This document shows positions 35,105 to 43,035 of a stretch of 64,000 nt of DNA, in pieces (positions within the stretch are counted from its first letter, which is position 1; every line of letters starts with the position of its first letter). The translations under genes were made by a program, and so were the position numbers. The notes under the pieces are model-generated. The model searched no databases and was not told where the DNA came from. It worked only from the letters and a program-made list of their open reading frames with translations. Origin of the DNA: Mycobacteroides sp. LB1 (GTDB taxonomy: Bacteria > Actinomycetota > Actinomycetes > Mycobacteriales > Mycobacteriaceae). The stretch is taken from positions 1 through 64,000 of the forward strand of contig NZ_JACCFF010000003.1 in the NCBI RefSeq assembly GCF_013449725.1. The letters are read 5' to 3'.

Positions 35105-35118
35105 AGGGCTGTTTGTAC
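35100..35118 (-). promoter_or_regulatory. Element shared with the iclR promoter
   Basis: Read on the minus strand it is gtacaaacagccctatgac, 17 of 19 bases identical to 31843-31861. The ATG of kshA (35104) is inside it. TACAAA ends seven bases before the ATG, a position for a weak -10 box of a leaderless transcript. Confidence 0.55.
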
Positions 35119-35277
35119 AGCGAATTCATACCCGCAGCAGGGGGTTGTTCCGCTCACCGGACATCGGCCTGCGCCTGCACATTTGGTCTCCCGCTGGGAG
35201 GGAAACCTGTGCCGTGCCCAGGGCCCGGCGGCTTAGCCTCGCTCCCGTTCACCCGAATTCGACGGAGGTACGCACAG

Positions 35278-36984
35278 ATGGCGACAGCACCCCAGGGGCT
35301 GATCCCTGCTGGAACCGTCGCGGATGACACCGCGGTCGATCTGCTGGTGGTTGGTGCCGGGACAGGCATGGCCGCCGCGTTGACGGGCAGCGAGCTCGGT
35401 CTGTCGGTGCTGATCGTCGAGAAATCTCATTTCGTGGGTGGGTCTACGGCCCGCTCCGGCGGAGCCCTCTGGCTCCCGGCCAGTCCGGTGTTGGAGGCCG
35501 CCGGAACGGGTGACACCCTGGAGCGTGCGCGTACCTACCTGCGAGCGGTGGTCGCCGGGAGTGCGCCGGATGCGCGCAGCGACGGGTTCCTTGAGCACGA
35601 ATCGGCGACTGTCGACATGCTGACGCGGTTGACGCCGATGCGCTTCAGCTGGTGTCGCGACTACGCGGACTATCACCCCGAGGAGCCCGGTGGCAGCCCG
35701 GCCGGGCGTACCTGCGAGTGCCGTCCCTTCGACGCCTCCGTACTGGGGGCCTACCGCGGTCGGCTGCAATCGGGCGTCATGGAGCCGCCGTCGGTGCCGA
35801 TGCCGGTTACCAGTGCCGACTATCGGTGGATGAATCTGATGACTCGATTGCCACGTAAAGCCTTGCCAATCATCGCGAAACGAGTCGCACAGGGAGTGGG
35901 TGGGGCGTTACTCGGTCGGCGCTATCTGGCGGGTGGGCAGGCGCTGGCCGCGGGGTTGTTCGCCGGGGTGCTGCGCGCCGACATTCCGGTCTGGACCGAC
36001 ACATCGCTCGTGCGCCTCACCACCGAGGGGCAGCGCATCACCGGTGCGGTGGTTACCCACGAGGGTCGCGAGATCACGGTGACGGCGAAGCGCGGCGTGG
36101 TACTGGCGGCCGGTGGCTTTGACCACAACATGGAGATGCGCCACAAGTTCCAGTCGGCAGCGCTGGGAAAGAACATGAGCCTGGGCGTCGACACGAACAC
36201 CGGCGATGCCCAGCGGATCGGCCAAGATTTGGGTGCGGCAATTGATTCCATGAATCAGGCGTGGTGGTTCCCGGCTGTCGCGCCACTGCCCGGTGGGGAT
36301 CCGAAGGTGATGCTTGCGGAGCGGTCGCTACCGGGATCGTTCATCGTCGATCAGACCGGAAAGCGTTTCATCAACGAGGCCGTCGATTACATGTCATTCG
36401 GGCAGCGGGTGTTGGAACGGGAGCGCGCCGGCGACCCGGTGGACTCGATGTGGATCATCTTCGATCAGCGATACCGCAACAGTTATGTCTTCGCGGGGCA
36501 ACTGTATCCGCGTATGCCCATACCCAGTGAATGGTTTGACGCCGGTATCGCCTATCGCGCAGATAGTTTGGCCGACCTAGCGTCGACAATAGGGATACCG
36601 CAGGGCGAGTTCCTGGTCACGGTGCGGCGATACAACGAATCCGCGGACGCCGGTGATGATATGGACTTCCACCGCGGCCGCAGTGTGTACGACCGCTACT
36701 ACGGTGACCCGACGGTGGCCCCGAATCCGAATCTGCGGCCACTGCGGAAGGGTCCGTTCTATGCGGTGCGCATGGTGCTCAGCGACCTGGGCACCTGCGG
36801 CGGCTTGCGCGCCGACGAACGCGCCCGCGTACTACGTGAGAACGGTAGCGTCATGGAGGGGCTGTACGCGATCGGCAACACGGCCGCCAATGCCTTCGGC
36901 GCCACCTATCCGGGCGCGGGGGCGACGATCGCTCAGGGCCTGGTATACGGCTACATCGCCGCGCATGATGCGGCGGCGCGATGA
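35278..36984 (+). CDS. kstD: 3-ketosteroid delta-1-dehydrogenase
   Basis: A 568-residue flavoprotein from ATG 35278 with ggaggt upstream (the frame extends to 35113). The FAD motif is VVGAGTGMAAALTGSELG followed by GGSTARSGGALWLP; later blocks are RFINEAVDYMSFG, NESADAGDDMDFHRG and the C-terminal GNTAANAFGATYPGAGATIAQG, all typical of KstD. It introduces the C1-C2 double bond in ketosteroids. It is divergent from kshA, so the pair would together open the steroid nucleus. The stop abuts that of the convergent PadR gene. 3-ketosteroid-delta-4-type activity is an alternative within the family. Confidence 0.85.
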   Translation: MATAPQGLIPAGTVADDTAVDLLVVGAGTGMAAALTGSELGLSVLIVEKSHFVGGSTARSGGALWLPASPVLEAAGTGDTLERARTYLRAVVAGSAPDARSDGFLEHESATVDMLTRLTPMRFSWCRDYADYHPEEPGGSPAGRTCECRPFDASVLGAYRGRLQSGVMEPPSVPMPVTSADYRWMNLMTRLPRKALPIIAKRVAQGVGGALLGRRYLAGGQALAAGLFAGVLRADIPVWTDTSLVRLTTEGQRITGAVVTHEGREITVTAKRGVVLAAGGFDHNMEMRHKFQSAALGKNMSLGVDTNTGDAQRIGQDLGAAIDSMNQAWWFPAVAPLPGGDPKVMLAERSLPGSFIVDQTGKRFINEAVDYMSFGQRVLERERAGDPVDSMWIIFDQRYRNSYVFAGQLYPRMPIPSEWFDAGIAYRADSLADLASTIGIPQGEFLVTVRRYNESADAGDDMDFHRGRSVYDRYYGDPTVAPNPNLRPLRKGPFYAVRMVLSDLGTCGGLRADERARVLRENGSVMEGLYAIGNTAANAFGATYPGAGATIAQGLVYGYIAAHDAAAR

Positions 36985-37674
36985 TTAGTCCGACGGATCC
37001 GTTTGCGTAGAAAGCTTTTCGGCGTCTACCTGCTTTTCGACCTCGCGCCAATAACCTGGGACGAGGCGAGGCGTTCCGCCGTCCGGGTCGGCTTTGTCGA
37101 ATTCCTCGGCGGCCTCGGCAAGATCGTCGATCATCATCAGCGCGAGATCGCGTTCGGCCGCGTAGTAGCGCTCTGCCCACTTGAGCGCCACGCGTGAATA
37201 CGCCCAGGCGGGCTGGGCCGCAGCACCATCGGAATCCAGTGCCGCACGCCGTTGCATACTTTCGGAGTATTCAACGTGTCGTTCCAGTATTTCCTTGAGC
37301 CGGGCGGGATCAGTGAGGTGACCCTGCATGACGCGCAGCACCACACTGTGTTTGAGGACCTGCGGCTCAGCGGGAGTCTCGTTGGCCCACTGGGTCATCG
37401 CCGCCGTACCAGCGGGCGTGATCTTGTACAGCCGACGGCTGCGGGCGCCGTTGTCGTGATCGACCCGCGAGGTGGCGTATCCGATCTTCTCTAGTTTCCG
37501 CAGCTCCGAATAGATCTGGCTGAAGGAGGGGCTCCAGTAGAAGTAGCTGATACTCCAGTCCGCCCACTTCTTGATGTCATAGCCGGACACTTCTTCCTCA
37601 TAGGAGAGCATGCCGAGGATCGTCCAGCTGGTGGCAGCTAGATTCGGCTCATCGGGTGAACCGGTCCCTGCCAT
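36985..37674 (-). CDS. PadR-family regulator
   Basis: A 229-residue regulator from ATG 37674 (TTG 37698 possible). The winged helix shows SWTILGMLSYEEEVSGYDIKKW, SFSQIYSELRKLEKIGY and RRLYKITPAGTAAMTQW, standard for PadR with a C-terminal dimerisation helix (Vir_act_alpha_C) rich in Ala/Glu. PadR proteins often sense aromatic compounds. It is convergent with kstD and divergent from a MarR gene, with about 75 bases between the two starts. Confidence 0.88.
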   Translation of the reverse strand: MAGTGSPDEPNLAATSWTILGMLSYEEEVSGYDIKKWADWSISYFYWSPSFSQIYSELRKLEKIGYATSRVDHDNGARSRRLYKITPAGTAAMTQWANETPAEPQVLKHSVVLRVMQGHLTDPARLKEILERHVEYSESMQRRAALDSDGAAAQPAWAYSRVALKWAERYYAAERDLALMMIDDLAEAAEEFDKADPDGGTPRLVPGYWREVEKQVDAEKLSTQTDPSD

Positions 37675-37750
37675 TGGGCAAGGGTAGCAACGTGACAAAC
37701 CACCGAGGCTCCTCCGGGCCGCTCAGCGGGAGGCCGGCGTCTGTGTCAAC

Positions 37751-38194
37751 ATGACTGATATGGACCAGCAAGAATGGCAGCCGCTCGGCGCGTTGATATA
37801 TCGGGTGTCGGCGGCCCTTCGGTCGGAGATGACGGCGGCGTTGGCGCCGCTGAATCTGCCATTCCCTCAGTACATCTGCATGCGGGTGTTGTCCAAAAAT
37901 CCCGGCTGGTCCAATGCGGATCTGGCTCGCGCTCTGGATGTAACCCCGCAGTCGATGAACACGGTCTTGCAGGCGCTGCAGGATTCGGGATTGGTGGCCA
38001 GGCCGGATACCGTGGCCTCCGGCCGTGCGCGCCCGGCACAGCTGAGCCGGTCCGGAGCCGCACTACTCACGCGGGCAGAAGTGCTGGCGCGGGATGCCGA
38101 AGAGCGGCTGTTGTCGGACATCTCGGAGGGGCAGCGCCAAGGCCTCTTCGAAACCCTGCAAGCGATAGCCGGTGACGACGGTTCCACCTGCTGA
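37751..38194 (+). CDS. MarR-family regulator
   Basis: A 147-residue regulator with the MarR winged-helix: FPQYICMRVLSKNPGWSNADLARALDVTPQSMNTVLQALQ region, then GLVARPDTVASGRARPAQLS wing. MarR proteins bind palindromic operators as dimers and release on phenolic or oxidative ligands. It diverges from the PadR gene and precedes a lipoprotein gene in the same direction. Confidence 0.88.
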   Translation: MTDMDQQEWQPLGALIYRVSAALRSEMTAALAPLNLPFPQYICMRVLSKNPGWSNADLARALDVTPQSMNTVLQALQDSGLVARPDTVASGRARPAQLSRSGAALLTRAEVLARDAEERLLSDISEGQRQGLFETLQAIAGDDGSTC

Positions 38195-38234
38195 TCGTGG
38201 TGACTCGGCGAAGCCCGGGAGTAGGTTCAGGGTC

Positions 38235-39314
38235 GTGACGAAGATGGCGGTGGGCGCCGCGATGGCCCTGATAGCGGTGCTTAGTGCGTGTTCGACGCCG
38301 CCCCCCGTCGGTACCCCCGAAGCCACCTCGGTCACGTTGTCGCCGGAACGCCGGACCGCCGAGGGCGCGATCATCGTCACCCCGGATAACTTCGTCCGAG
38401 CCGAATCGGACCGGTACTTCGGGAACATCGTGAAGGATGGCGGTCTCGGCGTCTTCCATCACGTTCGCGAACTGTCGCCGCTGGACAACCAGCTGGTAAT
38501 CCGGCAGAACCGTGACACGCTCTATTCCTCGGCCGTGTTCGACCTCGACGCGGGGCCGGTGACCATCTCGATGCCAGACCCGGGACAACGGTTCATGTCG
38601 CTGCAGCTCATCACCGAAGATCATTACGTACCGGGTGTCTTCTACGGCAAGGGCGAGCACACGGTCACCAAGGAGGAGGCCGGTACCCGATACCTCGCCG
38701 CCGCGGTGCGGACCCTGGTCAATCCGGGAGATCCCTCAGACCTCACACAAGTCCATGCTCTGCAGGACGGTGTGACGGTGCGGCAAGACAGTGTGGGGAG
38801 CTTCGAAACTCCCAAGTGGGACAGTGCAAGTCAACAGAAGGTGCGCGCCGGGCTGCTCCAGCTGGCCGCGACACTCCCCGATACCAAGACGATGTTCGGC
38901 ACCAAGGACTCCACCGACCCCGTCCGCCATCTCATCGGTAGCGCTTCGGCATGGGGCGGTAACCCCGAGAAGGATGCCCTCTATCTCAACGTGAACCCCG
39001 CCAGGAACGACGGCACCACTGTTTACAGACTCACTGTCGGGCAGGTACCTGTCGATGGGTTCTGGTCTGTCACCGTGTACAACAAGGACGGATACTTCAC
39101 CGTAAACCCGCGGAATGCCTACTCCCTCAACAACATCACCGCGCAGCGTGATTCCGGCGGCAGCACTACCATGCAATTCGGCGGATGCGCGGACTCCACG
39201 GTGAACTGCCTGCCCATCACGCCGGGCTGGAACTACCTGGTGCGCCTGTACCGTGCACAGCCGCAGGTTCTCGACGGCCGATGGGCGTTCCCTGAAGCGC
39301 AGCCCGTCGCATAG
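38235..39314 (+). CDS. DUF1254/DUF1214 lipoprotein
   Basis: A 359-residue exported protein, start taken as GTG 38235 so that the signal peptide is N-terminal and the lipobox VLSAC follows; GTG 38172 would overlap marR. The N-terminal half has the DUF1254 block (PDNFVRAESDRYFGNIV ... NRDTLYSSAVFDLDAGPVTI), and the C-terminal half the DUF1214 block (PVDGFWSVTVYNKDGYF ... NAYSLNN). Such proteins are common in mycobacteria and have no established activity. Confidence 0.85.
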   Translation: MTKMAVGAAMALIAVLSACSTPPPVGTPEATSVTLSPERRTAEGAIIVTPDNFVRAESDRYFGNIVKDGGLGVFHHVRELSPLDNQLVIRQNRDTLYSSAVFDLDAGPVTISMPDPGQRFMSLQLITEDHYVPGVFYGKGEHTVTKEEAGTRYLAAAVRTLVNPGDPSDLTQVHALQDGVTVRQDSVGSFETPKWDSASQQKVRAGLLQLAATLPDTKTMFGTKDSTDPVRHLIGSASAWGGNPEKDALYLNVNPARNDGTTVYRLTVGQVPVDGFWSVTVYNKDGYFTVNPRNAYSLNNITAQRDSGGSTTMQFGGCADSTVNCLPITPGWNYLVRLYRAQPQVLDGRWAFPEAQPVA

Positions 39315-39320
39315 TCAAAC

Positions 39321-39881
39321 CTATTGTGGTGTAACGAGCTTTTCGATCTGCTGGGCAACCTCAGCGCGGATATCGGCATCGGACATATCGTCGAGGCCAA
39401 GACCCGCCCGCAGGCTCGGGCCCATCAACCGCCAGCCGAGCTGTAGCGCTATCGCGTGCGCGGCAGCCAACCGTGCATCGCGATCGTCGGTGTGCCCGGG
39501 GCGTATCTGGTCGAGCAGCCACTCCATCCCGGGCTTACGTTCCTGGAGTTCCTCGATGGGAAAGCCGTCGAGAGTAGAGCGGATCATCACGCGCAACTGA
39601 AGATCATGCGCTGCCTCCAGTTCCTCGAGGGGGGCCCCGGACTCGCGCACGGCTACGGCGGAGTCGGCTAGGTGCTGCAGGGTGTCTGCCAGCAGTTGAC
39701 GCTTGCTTCCGAAGTGTCGGTGGACAAGGCCATGATTTACGCCCGCACGGGTGGCCACCTCGCGGATGGACGTTGCCGCAGGGCCCTTTTCGGCGAAAAG
39801 TTCGGAAGCCGCGTTCAGGACGGCTTCGACGACCTCCTCCTTACCGACGGGCCGTGCGTCCGTTGCCTCCGGTGTAGTCAT
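39321..39881 (-). CDS. TetR-family regulator
   Basis: A 186-residue regulator with helix-turn-helix ASELFAEKGPAATSIREVAT followed by GVNHGLVHRHFGSKRQLL. It is divergent from the TauD-type dioxygenase gene; a 20-bp palindrome between the two starts is the likely operator, so it probably represses both genes. Confidence 0.9.
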   Translation of the reverse strand: MTTPEATDARPVGKEEVVEAVLNAASELFAEKGPAATSIREVATRAGVNHGLVHRHFGSKRQLLADTLQHLADSAVAVRESGAPLEELEAAHDLQLRVMIRSTLDGFPIEELQERKPGMEWLLDQIRPGHTDDRDARLAAAHAIALQLGWRLMGPSLRAGLGLDDMSDADIRAEVAQQIEKLVTPQ

Positions 39882-39906
39882 GTGTGTACAGTAGCGGATG
39901 ACCGAG

Positions 39907-39926
39907 GTGTAGTCAGTTGACTACAC
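39907..39926. promoter_or_regulatory. TetR operator palindrome
   Basis: gtgtagtca-gt-tgactacac: 9-bp perfect arms separated by two bases, centred in the 71-base space between the tetR start and the dioxygenase start. Confidence 0.75.
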
Positions 39927-39952
39927 GGGATGCCGAACAGATGGGATAGGTC

Positions 39953-40885
39953 ATGAGCAGCGATTTCCGTGTAGTGAAGCTGGGCGAGAACATCGGCGCC
40001 CGAATCGAGGGAGTGCGCCTCGGAGAGGTGGACGCCGAGCTCGCAGGCGCCATCAACGAGGCAATGCTGGAGCACAAGGTGGTCTTCTTCCGTGGCCAGC
40101 ACCACCTCGACGACGTGTCGCAATTCGCCTTTGCGCAGAGCATGGGCGTCCCGACCTCGGCGCACCCCACACTGAAATTCGACGGGGAACGCGTCATGCG
40201 GCTCGATTCCGAGGAGGGCGGCCGCGCCAACCAGTGGCACACCGACGTCACCTTCGTGGACCGAATCCCCAAGGCGTCCATCCTGCGGGCGGTCGAGCTT
40301 CCGCCGTACGGTGGAACCACCACCTGGACCTCGACGGTCGCGGCCTACCGACAGCTGCCCAAGCCGTTGCGGGATCTGGCGGACAACCTATGGGCGATGC
40401 ACAACAACCAATTCGATTACGCCCAAATCGATCCCGGTAAGTTGGCGGCGTTGTTGGCCAAACCGGGCGTCGGGTCGAAGTATGCGAGCGAGTTCGGGGC
40501 CACGCACTTCGAGGCGCACCATCCGGTAGTCCGCGTGCACCCGGAGACCGGCGAAAAGGCGCTGCTACTGGGTAACTTCGTCAAGCGCATTCTGGACGTG
40601 AATGCCGGCGAGTCCCAGGCACTGTTCCGTATGTTCCAGGATCGGATCACCTGGTTGGAGAGCACCATTCGGTGGAACTGGGAGCTCGGCGACGTTGCGA
40701 TGTGGGACAACCGGGCCACCCAGCACTACGCCATCTCCGACTACGGCGATCAGCGGCGCCGGATGCACCGGGTCACCCTCGCTGGTGATGTGCCCGTCAG
40801 CGTCAGCGGGGAAAGCAGCCGAGTGATCGCCGGGGATGCCAGCGACTACTCGGTGATCGACGACCCGAGGCGGCTGGTGGCGTAG
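39953..40885 (+). CDS. TauD-type Fe(II)/2-oxoglutarate dioxygenase (Rv3406-like alkylsulfatase)
   Basis: A 310-residue dioxygenase. Iron ligands are His96 and Asp98 (NQWHTDVTF) and His258 (NRATQHYA); the 2-oxoglutarate-binding Arg lies in [11 protein letters not shown]. The protein follows Rv3406, a type II alkyl sulfatase of M. tuberculosis, block by block ([23 protein letters not shown], [22 protein letters not shown]). Expected reaction: oxidative cleavage of alkyl sulfates or sulfonates to aldehyde and sulfite/sulfate for sulfur supply. It is controlled in all likelihood by the divergent TetR. Confidence 0.88.
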   Translation: MSSDFRVVKLGENIGARIEGVRLGEVDAELAGAINEAMLEHKVVFFRGQHHLDDVSQFAFAQSMGVPTSAHPTLKFDGERVMRLDSEEGGRANQWHTDVTFVDRIPKASILRAVELPPYGGTTTWTSTVAAYRQLPKPLRDLADNLWAMHNNQFDYAQIDPGKLAALLAKPGVGSKYASEFGATHFEAHHPVVRVHPETGEKALLLGNFVKRILDVNAGESQALFRMFQDRITWLESTIRWNWELGDVAMWDNRATQHYAISDYGDQRRRMHRVTLAGDVPVSVSGESSRVIAGDASDYSVIDDPRRLVA

Positions 40886-40913
40886 CTCTCGAACCGTGGC
40901 CCCTCTTGCCATC

Positions 40914-40941
40914 GCTACTAACGTAGCGCTACATTTGTAGC
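40914..40941. promoter_or_regulatory. Nested palindromic operator upstream of flavin monooxygenase
   Basis: The order gctac-taac-gtagc-gctac-attt-gtagc forms a 28-bp dyad with all four 5-bp blocks perfect. It overlaps a likely -10 box (tagcat/cataat around 40939-40946) and lies just upstream of the monooxygenase start, as expected for the TetR encoded downstream. Confidence 0.7.
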
Positions 40942-40966
40942 ATAATGATGGCTTGAGGAGGTCGCG

Positions 40967-42424
40967 GTGATCGAGGTAGGGATCGTTGGGGCAGGCCCGA
41001 CCGGGCTGATGCTGGCCTGCGAACTCGCGATGCGCGGTGTGAGCTGCCGGATCTTCGAGCGCCGGAGCACCGCGCCGAACATCACCAGAGCGTTCGCCGT
41101 ACACGCCAGAACCCTGGAACTGTTGGATGCACGTGGCCTGGCCGAGCAGGTGCTCGCGCGCGGAAACGTGATGTCTCAACTGGCCCCGGCACCCGGGGTG
41201 ACTGTAGATCTCAGCAAGCTCGACTCCCCGTTCCCGATGATCGCCATGGTCGCCCAAAGCGGAACCGAGGCGGTTCTCGAACAGCGAGCCCGGGAGTTGG
41301 GAGTCGAGATCGTGCGCGGGGCAGAGCTGGTGGGGCTGGAACAGGGTGAGCTGGTGCACATGCGGTTCGTCGACGGCAACACCGAATCCGCCAGGTACGT
41401 CGTCGGATGTGATGGCGCGCATAGCGCGGTACGGAGCCTCATCGGGGTGGACTTCGTGGGAGACCAATACGAGACCCACATCATGCTGGCCGATGTCCGA
41501 CTGGACCCACCGGAGAACTCCCCGATGTTCGCGCGGTTCAACAGAGAAGGATTGATGCTCGTTCTTCCTTTCGAAGACGGCTACTTCCGCGTCATCGGAT
41601 GGGATCTGAAACACGAGGACGTCCCCGTCGAAAAGCCTTTGGAATTGGACGAGATTCGATCGCTTGCGCGCCGGGTTGGCGGCAGCGACTACGGCATCCG
41701 TGAGCCACGATGGATGTCGAGGTTCCTCTCCGAGCGACGGCAGGCGGCGAAATACCGCGTGGCCCGGGTGTTTCTAGCCGGGGACGCCGCCCACGTGCAC
41801 TCCCCCATCGGCGGGCAGGGCATGAACACCGGGATCCAGGATGCGATGAACCTAGGCTGGAAGCTCACCGCAGTGCTTCGCGGGCAGGCGTCCGATAGCT
41901 TCCTCGATACCTATCAGGCCGAACGGCATCCGGTGGGAGCGCAGGTCCTCGCGCTCACCGACGGATTGACGACGCTGGCCTTGAGCCGGTCTCGCGTACG
42001 CCAGGTGGTTCAACCGATGCTGCTGCGCGGGCTGCTGACAATCCCGCCGATCCGCGATCGCTTCCTGGGGCGGGGCACGGGTATCGGAATCGCGTATGCG
42101 CACAAGCGCGGAGACCACCGGCTGGTGGGCACGCGTGTGCGCAACTCTGGTGTGACACCAAGGCTTTATGAGGTCATGCGGGACGGGAAGTTTGTTCTGC
42201 TGGACGGAACCGGCGGCGCGTTGGGCGAAGCGGCCGGCCCGTGGTCGGACAGTGTGAATGTGTTCCCGCTAAGTCCCGACCCGAAGGGACCTTCCGCCGT
42301 TCTGGTGCGACCCGACGGCTACGTTGGATGGGCATCCGACGCCCAAGGTGCCCCAATGTTGCAGCAGCTGCCTTCTGTGCTGAACCAGTGGCTCGGCGCC
42401 CCGCAGGCTGCACCGAGGCAATAG
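40967..42424 (+). CDS. Class A FAD monooxygenase (TetX/Rox/PheA-like)
   Basis: A 485-residue aromatic-hydroxylase-type flavoprotein from GTG 40967 with gaggagg upstream. Motifs: VGAGPTGLMLACELAMRG (FAD), VVGCDGAHSAVRSL (DG motif) and VFLAGDAAHVHSPIGGQGMN (GD motif). The fold covers phenol hydroxylases, polyketide hydroxylases and the antibiotic-inactivating enzymes TetX and rifampicin monooxygenase. M. abscessus is known to encode a TetX (MabTetX) under a TetR; this locus has the same gene order type but I cannot say it is that gene. It forms an operon with the tetR downstream (8-base gap). Confidence 0.88.
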   Translation: MIEVGIVGAGPTGLMLACELAMRGVSCRIFERRSTAPNITRAFAVHARTLELLDARGLAEQVLARGNVMSQLAPAPGVTVDLSKLDSPFPMIAMVAQSGTEAVLEQRARELGVEIVRGAELVGLEQGELVHMRFVDGNTESARYVVGCDGAHSAVRSLIGVDFVGDQYETHIMLADVRLDPPENSPMFARFNREGLMLVLPFEDGYFRVIGWDLKHEDVPVEKPLELDEIRSLARRVGGSDYGIREPRWMSRFLSERRQAAKYRVARVFLAGDAAHVHSPIGGQGMNTGIQDAMNLGWKLTAVLRGQASDSFLDTYQAERHPVGAQVLALTDGLTTLALSRSRVRQVVQPMLLRGLLTIPPIRDRFLGRGTGIGIAYAHKRGDHRLVGTRVRNSGVTPRLYEVMRDGKFVLLDGTGGALGEAAGPWSDSVNVFPLSPDPKGPSAVLVRPDGYVGWASDAQGAPMLQQLPSVLNQWLGAPQAAPRQ

Positions 42425-42432
42425 GAGAGGCT

Positions 42433-43035
42433 GTGCCACCCGCTAATACCGAACGACGATCGGCGCTGGCGGACGTCGCGATCACAGTGCTCGCGGAGCG
42501 AGGCCTGAAGGGGCTGACGCACCGCGCCGTGGATGCCGCCGCCGGTGAACCCGTGGGGACCACGTCGCGGTATTTCCGAACGCGCGAAGCGCTTCTGCAA
42601 GGTGTGGTGGAGCAGTGCGCGAATCAGTTGGTGCAGCAGCTCGAAGGCGCGACCGGGGTAGATATCGGCTCGTTGTCGATGGATGACCTTGTCAACCGGC
42701 TGGTTCAGCTGATTGACCAGGCAATGACAGCCAATCGGGCGCGCACCCTGGCGATGATGGAGCTCTTCGTGGAGGGCACGCGCTCAGCTGATATATGGCC
42801 GCCGCTTGCGGAAGCGGCGGGTGCGGTGTTGCCGGTACTGCGCGCCCTGTTGGAATCCGCCGGACTGCGACCGACCGAGCGCGATGTCGCGGGCCTGTAC
42901 TCCACCGTCAACGGCCTGATCCTCACACTGCTGACGCACTCGGTAGATGCGCTCGGCCTCGGTTCGGACCCGTCACCGGATCAGTTGGTGCGTACGGCAA
43001 TTCGTGGACAACTGGCCACGGTGAGGCGCCGTTAG
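42433..43035 (+). CDS. TetR-family regulator of the flavin monooxygenase operon
   Basis: A 200-residue regulator from GTG 42433 with aggagagg upstream; the frame is open back to 42241, inside the monooxygenase gene. Helix-turn-helix: ALADVAITVLAERGLKGLTH and AAAGEPVGTTSRYFRTREALL. It is co-transcribed with the monooxygenase, and the palindromic operator upstream of that gene suggests autoregulation of the pair by a small-molecule ligand. Its stop overlaps the convergent phosphatase stop by four bases. Confidence 0.88.
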   Translation: MPPANTERRSALADVAITVLAERGLKGLTHRAVDAAAGEPVGTTSRYFRTREALLQGVVEQCANQLVQQLEGATGVDIGSLSMDDLVNRLVQLIDQAMTANRARTLAMMELFVEGTRSADIWPPLAEAAGAVLPVLRALLESAGLRPTERDVAGLYSTVNGLILTLLTHSVDALGLGSDPSPDQLVRTAIRGQLATVRRR

